DNA of 5,689 nt from Thalassospiraceae bacterium (GTDB taxonomy: Bacteria > Pseudomonadota > Alphaproteobacteria > Rhodospirillales > Magnetovibrionaceae): contig DAOVVL010000151.1 in NCBI GenBank assembly GCA_030637205.1, positions 1 to 5,689 of the forward strand, given 5' to 3'. A model generated the notes under the pieces. That model did no database searches. It worked only from the letters and a program-made list of their open reading frames with translations, and was not told the origin of the DNA. Shown here in pieces: positions 1-5,689 of the stretch. The translations under genes were made by a program, and so were the position numbers. The number at the start of each line of letters is the position of its first letter. The first letter of the stretch is position 1.

Positions 1-548
1 GCCCACCTGAGCAAAAACGGGTATTGCTGACGCGCAGAGGTGTAGCCGACCATTTCCAACACCAACGCGGCGCTGATCTCCTTACCGTGATGGCGGGCAT
101 AGAAGCGACTGCCTTGTGTGGAAGTGAAAAAATGGGGCGGCTCCTCCAGGGTAAAGGCCGTGAAACGCAAAGGTCGGTCCTCGCCCTTCAGTAAACGCGC
201 CGTTTCCAGCATAACGGCAACCGCGCTGGCGTTGTCGTCGGCACCGACGGTTCCCGCAACGGTGTCGTAGTGGGCCCCGATCAGGATGTCGCCGCGCCCG
301 CCCGCTTTCCTTTTCGCGCCACCGGGTCTGGCGATCACGTTGGCGGCGGTCAATGACCGGGCATGGGCGGAGGACGTATAGTCATACGATTGCAAGGTTA
401 CGTCGTAGCCCATTTCACGGAGCGTTTGGGAAATGTAGTCGCGGGCGCGACCAAGGCTTTCCGGCTCGGCGCCGCTACGGCTGCCGATATCGTCGCAAAG
501 GACGGAAATATGGTTTTGCAGCGCAAACTCAATTAACGAGGCCACCAT
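1..548 (-). CDS. M28-family zinc aminopeptidase-like protein (3' part outside the window)
   Basis: Partial gene: 182 codons are visible from an ATG at 548, and the C-terminal part lies beyond base 1. The product should be a di-zinc metallopeptidase of the M28 family (aminopeptidase type), cleaving N-terminal residues from peptides. Visible family marks are GAHYDTV at about residues 91-97 (His93 as a zinc ligand, Asp95 supporting it), GADDNASAV at about 102-110 (with the metal-bridging Asp), and the paired Glu135-Glu136 of LEEPP (general base and zinc ligand). GSRFYA at 146-151 and LEMVGY at 164-169 follow, as expected for the fold. No signal peptide or membrane segment precedes the domain, so a cytoplasmic location is likely. 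An in-frame TAG 42 bases upstream leaves little room for another start; GGGGAA six bases before the ATG is a modest ribosome site. It is divergent from the PEBP gene. The family is clear; the exact substrate is not. Confidence 0.87.
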   Translation of the reverse strand, partial: MVASLIEFALQNHISVLCDDIGSRSGAEPESLGRARDYISQTLREMGYDVTLQSYDYTSSAHARSLTAANVIARPGGAKRKAGGRGDILIGAHYDTVAGTVGADDNASAVAVMLETARLLKGEDRPLRFTAFTLEEPPHFFTSTQGSRFYARHHGKEISAALVLEMVGYTSARQQYPFLLRW

Positions 549-606
549 GGACTGTTCCCCGTAGTTGCAGACGCAGCACCTATAAATAACCTAAATACGA
601 TAGGCC

Positions 607-615
607 ATTATAGCA
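607..615 (-). promoter_or_regulatory. Extended -10 promoter element for the M28 peptidase gene
   Basis: Read on the minus strand, bases 615-607 give TGCTATAAT: a perfect sigma-70 -10 hexamer preceded by the extended TGn motif. Transcription would begin near base 600, leaving a leader of about 50 bases before the ATG at 548. The best -35 at 17-bp spacing (GCAACA, 630-635) matches only three of six positions, which is tolerable for an extended -10 promoter. This is a motif-based call with no experimental support. Confidence 0.5.
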
Positions 616-624
616 CGTTGTGCT
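612..624. promoter_or_regulatory. 13-bp palindrome AGCAC-GTT-GTGCT, possible operator
   Basis: A perfect 5-bp inverted repeat with a 3-base centre directly abuts the -10 box of the leftward promoter and fills part of its spacer. That is a typical place for a repressor or activator site. A second GTGCT copy lies at 653-657, 33 bases further on (about three helical turns). It could equally be an RNA hairpin in a rightward transcript. Regulatory function is inferred from position and symmetry only. Confidence 0.3.
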
Positions 625-636
625 GACAATGTTGCA

Positions 637-649
637 GGGGCAAAGCCCC
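637..649. other. GGGGC-AAA-GCCCC hairpin inside a larger inverted repeat
   Basis: A perfect 5-bp all-GC stem with an AAA loop sits in the leader region of the rightward PEBP gene. TAGCAC at 611-616 is complementary to GTGCTA at 653-658, so the hairpin can be enclosed in a larger stem that competes with the local AGCAC/GTGCT hairpin. No T-run follows directly, so it is not a standard intrinsic terminator. It may be a leader structure or simply a protein-binding region. Confidence 0.35.
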
Positions 650-689
650 GCTGTGCTATGCTATACATCTGTCGGTTATCTGCTTTTTT

Positions 690-695
690 GGGGAG
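690..695 (+). promoter_or_regulatory. Ribosome binding site deciding the PEBP start
   Basis: GGGGAG lies eight bases before the ATG at 704 and directly follows six T residues (684-689). It favours 704 over in-frame starts further upstream (GTG at 620, ATG at 629), which would add residues unlike the family and would lie within the hairpin region. Confidence 0.75.
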
Positions 696-703
696 ATACT
701 CAG

Positions 704-1177
704 ATGGGCATGTCGCTTTCATCCCCCGCCTTCGCCCACATGGGTTTGGTTCCACGCGCTCATACCTGTGATGGTGCGGACGTTTCGCCGGAACTTAGCT
801 GGAGCGACGTTCCCGCCAGCGCCAAAAGCCTCGCCCTGATTGTCGACGACCCCGACGCCCCCGACCCCGCGGCGCCCAAAATGACCTGGGTCCACTGGGT
901 GCTGTACAATATTCCACCCGATGCATCCGGCCTTCCCGACGGGCAAAAGTCCGCCACCCTTGCGCCGGAAACGCTGGAAGGAATCAATGACTGGAAGCGC
1001 ACCGGTTACGGCGGCCCCTGCCCGCCTATCGGTCGGCACCGTTATTTCTTCAAGTTGTTTGCGCTCGATTGCACGCTCGCCGACCTCGGGCAACCGACCA
1101 AGGTGGAACTGGAAAAGGCGATGAACGGCCATGTGATTGCACAGGCCGAGCTTATTGGCCTATACAGCCGCGCTTAG
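704..1177 (+). CDS. YbhB/YbcL-type PEBP (Raf kinase inhibitor-like) protein
   Basis: A 157-residue protein of the phosphatidylethanolamine-binding-protein superfamily, close to the usual bacterial length of about 150-160. Family marks in order are SPELSW (28-33), the ligand-pocket DDPDAP (48-53), WVHWVLYNIP (62-71), GYGGPCPPIGRHRYFF (101-116, with the conserved GPCPP and HRYFF), and a C-terminal helix ending AELIGLYSR. Bacterial members bind small anionic ligands in this pocket; their physiological role is poorly defined, and I infer no specific partner. There is no convincing signal peptide from the chosen start, so it is probably cytoplasmic. ATG 704 is chosen for its Shine-Dalgarno site and because the family alignment begins here; ATG 710 is an alternative two codons later. 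The 3' end overlaps the convergent acyl-CoA synthetase gene by 18 bases, so it is not part of that operon. Confidence 0.95.
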   Translation: MGMSLSSPAFAHMGLVPRAHTCDGADVSPELSWSDVPASAKSLALIVDDPDAPDPAAPKMTWVHWVLYNIPPDASGLPDGQKSATLAPETLEGINDWKRTGYGGPCPPIGRHRYFFKLFALDCTLADLGQPTKVELEKAMNGHVIAQAELIGLYSRA

Positions 1178-2818
1178 ACGCTCGGATGCAATTTCACGCA
1201 TGCGAAATTTCTGTAGCTTGCCGGTCACCGTCATCGGGAACTCGTCAACGAACTCGACATAGCGCGGCACCTTGAAATGCGCGAGGCCGTCGCGGCAGTA
1301 GCTGCGAATTTCATCTTCGTTGACTTCTGCACCCTCGTGCAATTGCACCCAAGCCATAATTTCCTCACCCATTTTTTCATCGGGCACGCCGAACACTGCT
1401 GCTTGAGCGACTTTGGGGTTCTGGAACAGCCATTCTTCTATTTCCGCCGGGTAAACATTTTCGCCGCCGCGAATGATCATGTCCTTGATGCGCCCGGTGA
1501 TACGGACATATCCCGCATTGTCCATAATTCCCAAATCGCCCGAATGAAGCCAACCGGCATCGTCAATCGCTTTGTTGGTGGCATCCGCATCGCCATAGTA
1601 ACCGCGCATGATGTGATAGCCGCGAAAGCAGATCTCGCCGACGGATCCCAAGGGCACGGTTGAGCCTGTTTCCACATCAATGACCTTCACCTCTTGATGG
1701 GGAAGGTTGCGGCCCACGGTCTGGGTCCTAAGCGCGATGCTGTCTGCGGCATCGGTCAGATGGGTCAACGGCGAGGCTTCGGTCTGGCCATAACCGATCA
1801 GGATTTCCCGGCAATGCAAATCTTTCATCACCCGCTTCATCAGTGCTTCCGGGCAGGTGGCACCAGCCATGATGCCGGTACGAAGACTGGAAAGATCGTA
1901 CTTGGAAAAGTCCTCATGCTCCAACTCGCCAATGAACATGGTCGGCACCCCGTGCAATGCGGTGCACTTTTCGGCTTCGATGGCTTTAAGCACCGCGCCG
2001 GCGTCATAATGCTCTGCCGGCAACACAAGGGTCGCGCCGACCGAAAGGCATAAAAGGTTCGCCAGCACCATACCAAAGCAATGGTAGAACGGCACCGGAA
2101 CGCACAAACGATCGTTCTCCGTAAAATGCATGGCGTGGGCCGAAAACAGTGCATTGTTGAGAATGTTAAAGTGGCTGAGCAGAACCGCCTTGGGGAACCC
2201 GGTGGTGCCTGATGTGTATTGGATGTTGATGGGATCGTCCGGGTCCAGCGCCGCCGTTGCCCCGTCCAGTTCCGCGTTCGTTACCCCCTCACCCGCCGCC
2301 AGCATGTCCAGCCAATCCCGGGTTTCCGACATCGGGTCGAACACGACAATAGTGCGAAGGTCCGGGCAACGCGGCCCCGGAAGGTCAAGTTCCTTCAGCA
2401 TGCCTAAATAGTCGCTGGATTTAAAACTGGGCATCACGAACAGACCCTGCACCTTGGAACGGGTCAGGGCGTATTCAAGTTCGCGTGGACGGTAGGCCGG
2501 ATTGATGTTGACCAGAATAACGCCGATGCGCGCTGTCGCCATCTGCACCAACAGCCATTCGATATTATCGGTGGCCCAGACCCCGATACGCTCGCCCTTT
2601 GTGAATCCCGAGCCTAATAATCCTTTCGCCAACGCGTCGGTAAGCCGGGAAAGTTCGCCGTAGGTTAAGCGCCGCCCCTGATGGCACGACACGATGGCTT
2701 CGCGGTCGGGAAATTTTGCAACAACTGAGCGGAAGTGATCGGGAATGGTCGCCCACTGCAAAGGCGTATCGCCGCCGCGATGGAAATAGCTGAGCTGGGG
2801 TGTATCATTTTTCACCAT
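1160..2818 (-). CDS. AMP-forming acyl-CoA synthetase (fatty-acid/medium-chain type)
   Basis: A 552-residue ANL-superfamily ligase that activates a carboxylic acid to acyl-AMP and then to acyl-CoA using ATP and CoA. Seen in order: the phosphate-binding loop YTSGTTGFPK (about 201-210), YGQTEASP (343-350), SGDLG (426-430) with the nucleotide-ribose Asp, the hinge GRIKDMIIRGGENVYP (442-457), and TGKLQK (533-538), whose Lys534 is the adenylation lysine. Full length, no truncation. The YGQTE/TVGR region resembles the ACSF2/FadD-like medium- to long-chain group more than phenylacetate-CoA ligases of the PaaK type, but chain-length preference cannot be read safely. The start at 2818 is preferred because GAGGTGGAG sits just before it; ATG 2842 would add eight residues. 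The start lies inside the beta-subunit gene (14-base overlap), which implies translational coupling and membership of the oxidoreductase operon. Confidence 0.95.
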   Translation of the reverse strand: MVKNDTPQLSYFHRGGDTPLQWATIPDHFRSVVAKFPDREAIVSCHQGRRLTYGELSRLTDALAKGLLGSGFTKGERIGVWATDNIEWLLVQMATARIGVILVNINPAYRPRELEYALTRSKVQGLFVMPSFKSSDYLGMLKELDLPGPRCPDLRTIVVFDPMSETRDWLDMLAAGEGVTNAELDGATAALDPDDPINIQYTSGTTGFPKAVLLSHFNILNNALFSAHAMHFTENDRLCVPVPFYHCFGMVLANLLCLSVGATLVLPAEHYDAGAVLKAIEAEKCTALHGVPTMFIGELEHEDFSKYDLSSLRTGIMAGATCPEALMKRVMKDLHCREILIGYGQTEASPLTHLTDAADSIALRTQTVGRNLPHQEVKVIDVETGSTVPLGSVGEICFRGYHIMRGYYGDADATNKAIDDAGWLHSGDLGIMDNAGYVRITGRIKDMIIRGGENVYPAEIEEWLFQNPKVAQAAVFGVPDEKMGEEIMAWVQLHEGAEVNEDEIRSYCRDGLAHFKVPRYVEFVDEFPMTVTGKLQKFRMREIASERLSAAV

Positions 2819-3734
2819 TCTCCACCTCTGCCCAGTAGGCATCCACGCGTGCCTGTATATCAGCGATGGTGAAGTCGTCGCGTTTTGGTTCGAACAGGTG
2901 TTTGAAGCGCCCTTGAAGTTTCAGGTATTCCTCCACCGGTACGCGCGGGTGCGGGGTACGGGTATGTGTTACTTTGCCGTCGACATATTCCTTGAGCGGA
3001 AATATCCCGGTCTTCACCGCCAGATGCCCTATGTCCACCGTATCCTTGGGGTCGTAGTCCCAACCGGGCGGGCACGGCGACAGCGCAAGTATCAGGCGCG
3101 GCCCGGTCATGGTTGCCGCCTTTTCCACCTTGCGCGCAAGATCCAGCGGTTCCGAACCGATAATGGTGGCCACGTAAGCCGGATCATGTGCCGCCCAGAT
3201 GGAAAACAAGTCTTTTTTAAACCCTGGAAATCCTATGGCCCCGGTGCTGGTGGCGGTGCGCGCACCATGCGGGGTGGCGGCGGAATATTGCTGGCCGGTG
3301 TTGCCGTATCCTTCGTTGTCGTAACAGAGGTAAAGAAAGTCGAGCCCCCGCTCAATAGCGCCGGATGTGGCTGATAGCCCCATACCGTAGGCCGCGCCGT
3401 CGCCGGTCAGCACCACCACATCAAGGTCTTCGTCGTCACTGATGCTGCCCCTGTCTTTCAAAATATCCAGCGCATCACGCACCCCTTGCGCCCCGGCAGG
3501 CGCCGAAGCCATGGCGGTGTAAAGCCATGATCCCTGAAACGGCGTAAATGGGTAAATCGCCGACAGCGTCATGCACCCGGCGGCGTTGACGAAAACTGTT
3601 TTTTTGCCGAGCACGTCATAGACTTCTTTCACCGCCTCCAGCCCACCGCAACCGGCACACATGGCGGTGCCGGGCCTGAGAAGGTGTTCGGAAGGAAGCT
3701 CTTTCATGCTGGCGAAGCGGCTGGTTTTGGTCAT
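2805..3734 (-). CDS. 2-oxoacid:ferredoxin oxidoreductase, beta subunit (TPP-binding)
   Basis: A 309-residue PorB/VorB/PadI-like subunit carrying thiamine diphosphate and the proximal [4Fe-4S] cluster. The TPP/Mg motif starts at GDGAAYGMG (111-119) and ends at Asn140 in CYDNEGYGNTG. Four cysteines in the usual PorB arrangement can bind the cluster: Cys26 and Cys29 (CAGCGG), Cys54 (NAAGC) and Cys221 (SPCPPGW). With the alpha subunit it catalyses CoA-dependent oxidative decarboxylation of a 2-oxoacid to acyl-CoA and CO2 in the cytoplasm, electrons leaving through the ferredoxin domain of the gamma-delta protein. The length is normal for a separate beta subunit. ATG 3734 overlaps the alpha stop as ATGA, with a strong GAGGAGG seven bases upstream. 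Substrate (pyruvate, branched-chain, aryl-glyoxylate or other 2-oxoacid) is unresolved. Confidence 0.95.
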   Translation of the reverse strand: MTKTSRFASMKELPSEHLLRPGTAMCAGCGGLEAVKEVYDVLGKKTVFVNAAGCMTLSAIYPFTPFQGSWLYTAMASAPAGAQGVRDALDILKDRGSISDDEDLDVVVLTGDGAAYGMGLSATSGAIERGLDFLYLCYDNEGYGNTGQQYSAATPHGARTATSTGAIGFPGFKKDLFSIWAAHDPAYVATIIGSEPLDLARKVEKAATMTGPRLILALSPCPPGWDYDPKDTVDIGHLAVKTGIFPLKEYVDGKVTHTRTPHPRVPVEEYLKLQGRFKHLFEPKRDDFTIADIQARVDAYWAEVENGEK

Positions 3735-4978
3735 GGCGCGTCCTCCTCGTGCAACGCTTCAACCGCTGCAATGGCCTGAAATTTTCTCATTTCACGCAAT
3801 TCGTTCTCGGTGTAAAGCAGGCGCGGCGGCGGCGTTTCACCGCGTTCGGCCGCGCTTAGTGCTTCGCCCGCCAAGGCGGCGTATTCATCAAACACAATGT
3901 CGCGCCCGCCAAGGCCGCCGATGACGCTCATCAGAACTGGTGGCGCCCCCGATTGGCCATAAAGTGTAGATGCAATCTCACTATGAAGTATTCCACCCAT
4001 ACCCATTGAGATGTTCTGGTCGATCACCACAACCGCCTTTTTGCCCGAAAGCGCATTGATCAGTGCATCACCCGGCCACGGGCGGATCAGGAACGGGCGC
4101 ACCAGCCCGGCCTTGATGCCCTGTTCACGCAGCCGATCAACCGCATCGTGCGCCTTGGTCGCAAAAGATCCCATTTGCACGAACACAACATCGGCGTCAT
4201 TCGTTTGATGACAATCGACCGCGCCATAGTTACGACCGAAGATTTCGGCAAAGTCGGCAACGGCTTCTTCAAATACCTGTTCACCAGCCAATGCCGCCAA
4301 GTGGGTTTCGTAACGGAAATAACTGTACGGCCCGCCGCCCAGCACGGCGACGGCTTCGCTGACCGGCTGGTTGGCGCGAAAGGCATAATCGCCGGGATCA
4401 AGATCGGGCAGGAAACGGCTGACCAGCGTCGCGTCGGGCAGGATCACCGGCTCGCGTGTAAACGAAAGATAAAAACCGTCGAGGTTGACGATCACCGGTA
4501 AGCGCACCCGAGGGTCTTCCGTCATGCGCGTCGCGATCAGCATTGCATCAACAACTTCCTGACAGGTCGCGGCGTGCAATATCAAACACCCGGAATCTCT
4601 GGCCGCGAGGATGTCGTTGTGGTCGGGCTCCAGCGTGATGGGGGCGCTCAGGCCCCGCGAAACATTGACCATCACCAACGGCACCCGCCATCCGGCGACC
4701 GTATAGAGCATTTCCATCCCGTACAGCAGGCCCTGCGACGAAGTGGCGGTAAAGGTGCGCACCCCGGTGGCCGCCGCCGCACCGGCGGCGGTGATCATCG
4801 AGTGCTCGCTGTCCAGCGTCACCATGCGCCCGCCCATTTCACCGCTGTCTATCCAGCGGCCAAGGGTTTCGATAATTTCGGTTTGTGGCGTAATGGGAAA
4901 CACCGGGAAATATTCAGCGCCAGCCAACCTCGCCCCCCAGGCAGCGGCGGCATTTCCGGTCAACAACAGTCGGGTCAT
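3731..4978 (-). CDS. 2-oxoacid:ferredoxin oxidoreductase, alpha subunit
   Basis: A 415-residue PorA/PadG-like subunit, a normal length for the separate-subunit class. The N-terminal pyrimidine-binding domain shows FPITPQTEIIE (27-37), SEHS with Glu58 near the TPP site, and TSSQGLLYGMEMLY (79-92). PVIVNLDGFYLSF (161-173) closes this domain. The C-terminal transketolase-like domain follows with VQMGSFATKAHDAV (267-280), VRPFLIRPWP (293-302), VVIDQNISMGMGG (317-329) and the family mark GGLGGRDI (354-361). It pairs with beta to form the active site. The gene overlaps both neighbours by four bases (ATGA), upstream with gamma-delta and downstream with beta, so the three are translated as one unit. 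AAGGG about nine bases upstream serves as ribosome site. No epsilon (NAD(P)H-linked) subunit gene lies between alpha and beta. Family certain, substrate not. Confidence 0.95.
   Translation of the reverse strand: MTRLLLTGNAAAAWGARLAGAEYFPVFPITPQTEIIETLGRWIDSGEMGGRMVTLDSEHSMITAAGAAAATGVRTFTATSSQGLLYGMEMLYTVAGWRVPLVMVNVSRGLSAPITLEPDHNDILAARDSGCLILHAATCQEVVDAMLIATRMTEDPRVRLPVIVNLDGFYLSFTREPVILPDATLVSRFLPDLDPGDYAFRANQPVSEAVAVLGGGPYSYFRYETHLAALAGEQVFEEAVADFAEIFGRNYGAVDCHQTNDADVVFVQMGSFATKAHDAVDRLREQGIKAGLVRPFLIRPWPGDALINALSGKKAVVVIDQNISMGMGGILHSEIASTLYGQSGAPPVLMSVIGGLGGRDIVFDEYAALAGEALSAAERGETPPPRLLYTENELREMRKFQAIAAVEALHEEDAP
3742..3748 (-). promoter_or_regulatory. Strong Shine-Dalgarno for the beta subunit inside alpha
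   Basis: On the minus strand this reads GAGGAGG, seven bases before the beta ATG. It is encoded by the His-Glu-Glu-Asp codons near the end of the alpha gene. Together with the ATGA stop-start overlap it supports re-initiation and balanced alpha/beta synthesis. Confidence 0.75.
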
Positions 4979-5689
4979 GGCGCGATCCCTTTCTCTGCTT
5001 CGGCCTCTGCTTCAGCATAAATAGCGTGCGGCGGACACTGGGCCAGACAGATCAGGCAACCCTTGCAGTGATCGTAGTCGATCACCGGATAGCCCGCATC
5101 GTCGACAGAGATGGCACTGTCGGGGCAGAACGACCCGCACACCCAGTTACATCGTTTGCATAGATCCTTATCCACTACCGGGCGCAGCGTGCGCCACAGT
5201 CCGGTCTTGACCTGCACGCTGGTGGCACCGGCGTGAATGGTCGGGGCGGAACGATCGGTATCTTCGCGCGTAAGCTTGACCCACCCGGGGTCACCCGCCT
5301 TAGTGCCGCCGGGTTGCTGGCGGACGGAACACGCGTGTTCTCCCCCCAGCGCATCGAAGGCAGCCAGCGCCTGTTCCATATTTTCGGAAACGACGGCTTG
5401 CCCATGATCGACGAGTTCCCGGGAAATGGCGTCGGTGATACTTTCTTTCTTCAGGCCCAGCAAGCGGGCTGCTGCACCCGCCAACACCGAGCCGACATGG
5501 TGGTGTCCGGCCAGATCCGCGGCTGAGAATACGGGCAACACAACGATCAAGGCCTTGGTGTTGAGGCGCTTTTGCCAAGTGTCCGCGTCCTCAATGCTGT
5601 TGACGGCCAGCACCGTGTGGGCATCAAGCCCCTGCATCACGCCAGCCGCGGGAATGGCGATCAGGGTATCGTCGGCGACCAGCACAAGA
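4975..5689 (-). CDS. 2-oxoacid:ferredoxin oxidoreductase, fused gamma-delta subunit (5' part outside the window)
   Basis: The reading frame is open to the right edge, so the true start lies beyond 5689; the GTG at 5685 is internal, since the expected N-terminal glycine-rich gamma motif is absent. The visible 237 residues begin inside the gamma domain (LVLVADDTLI, then GHHHVGSVLAGAAARLLG at about 60-77, counting from the GTG), followed by a linker of some 60 residues. A delta-type ferredoxin domain comes next, with two cysteine groups: CKRCNWVCGSFCP (176-188) and CKGCLICLAQCP (207-218). Each should bind a [4Fe-4S] cluster and carry electrons from the beta-subunit cluster to external ferredoxin. 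The first group has CX2CX3CX3C spacing, one residue longer than the usual CX2CX2CX3C. The protein ends in a Glu-Ala-rich tail. It is probably the first or an early gene of the operon, whose promoter is outside the window. Confidence 0.92.
   Translation of the reverse strand, partial: LVLVADDTLIAIPAAGVMQGLDAHTVLAVNSIEDADTWQKRLNTKALIVVLPVFSAADLAGHHHVGSVLAGAAARLLGLKKESITDAISRELVDHGQAVVSENMEQALAAFDALGGEHACSVRQQPGGTKAGDPGWVKLTREDTDRSAPTIHAGATSVQVKTGLWRTLRPVVDKDLCKRCNWVCGSFCPDSAISVDDAGYPVIDYDHCKGCLICLAQCPPHAIYAEAEAEAEKGIAP
4993..5013 (-). repeat. Short tandem repeat encoding a Glu-Ala tail
   Basis: GAAGCAGAG occurs twice, 12 bases apart (minus strand 5013-5005 and 5001-4993), inside the last codons of the gamma-delta gene, giving AEAEAEAE just before the C-terminus. 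The unit overlaps the region just upstream of the alpha-subunit ribosome site. It is a small in-frame repeat, probably from slippage. Confidence 0.6.

Noticed and set aside
662..667. TATACA as a -10 box for the PEBP gene
   Set aside because: No acceptable -35 lies at 16-18 bases upstream, so the rightward promoter cannot be placed with confidence.
620..703. In-frame upstream extension of the PEBP gene by 28 residues (GTG 620 or ATG 629)
   Set aside because: The added residues lie in the hairpin region and do not fit the family N-terminus, while ATG 704 has a good Shine-Dalgarno site and gives the normal length.
1190..1209. Possible terminator hairpin AATTTC...GAAATT after the PEBP gene
   Set aside because: The stem is only six mostly A-T pairs, the following T-tract is very short, and the bases encode the conserved C-terminus of the synthetase.
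1277..1663. Plus-strand open frame of 128 codons opposite the synthetase C-terminal domain
   Set aside because: It is a shadow of the conserved hinge and adenylation region, with no ribosome site or domain of its own.
2819..2842. ATG 2842 as the synthetase start
   Set aside because: It would add eight residues with no family support and deepen the overlap to 38 bases; ATG 2818 has the better ribosome site.
2898..3374. Plus-strand open frame of 158 codons opposite the beta-subunit gene
   Set aside because: It lies wholly antisense to a clear TPP-binding subunit, has no recognisable domain, and its composition fits a shadow of GC-rich coding sequence.
4574..5020. Plus-strand open frame of 148 codons opposite the alpha-subunit gene
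   Set aside because: It is antisense to well-conserved family motifs and its predicted peptide is low-complexity and unlike any family I recognise.

Overview
The window looks like a piece of a bacterial chromosome, most likely a proteobacterium and perhaps an alphaproteobacterium of the Rhodospirillales type. That placement is an inference from the moderately high GC content, the tight overlapping gene packing and the general look of the proteins; there is no rRNA or other marker to confirm it. Six protein-coding genes fill almost all of the sequence. I saw no tRNA or rRNA gene, CRISPR array, insertion sequence or prophage signal.

Left end (1-703): the minus-strand 5' part of an M28-family zinc metallopeptidase runs off the left edge. 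A 155-base divergent intergenic region (549-703) follows. It carries a perfect extended -10 box reading towards the peptidase, a 13-bp palindrome overlapping that promoter, and a GGGGC/GCCCC hairpin. A clear Shine-Dalgarno site precedes the next gene. The plus-strand gene (704-1177) encodes a small PEBP/YbhB-type Raf-kinase-inhibitor-like protein.

Right part (1160-5689): a minus-strand operon, transcribed from right to left, in which every gene overlaps the next. The order is a fused gamma-delta subunit (pyruvate/2-oxoacid oxidoreductase gamma domain plus a two-cluster ferredoxin; its 5' end lies beyond the window), the alpha subunit, the beta subunit (thiamine-diphosphate binding), and an AMP-forming acyl-CoA synthetase. 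The first three make a complete CoA-dependent 2-oxoacid:ferredoxin oxidoreductase, which decarboxylates a 2-oxoacid to an acyl-CoA and passes electrons to ferredoxin, or runs in reverse. The ligase makes an acyl-CoA from a free acid with ATP. Translational coupling suggests both enzymes feed the same acyl-CoA pool, possibly for aromatic, branched-chain or medium-chain acids. The substrate cannot be read from sequence alone. The synthetase gene and the PEBP gene converge and share 18 bases at their 3' ends, so no dedicated terminator separates the two transcription units.

The families are all known. The points most worth a second look are the oxidoreductase-ligase coupling, an unusual cysteine spacing in the first ferredoxin cluster of the gamma-delta fusion, and the palindromic control region at 607-658.
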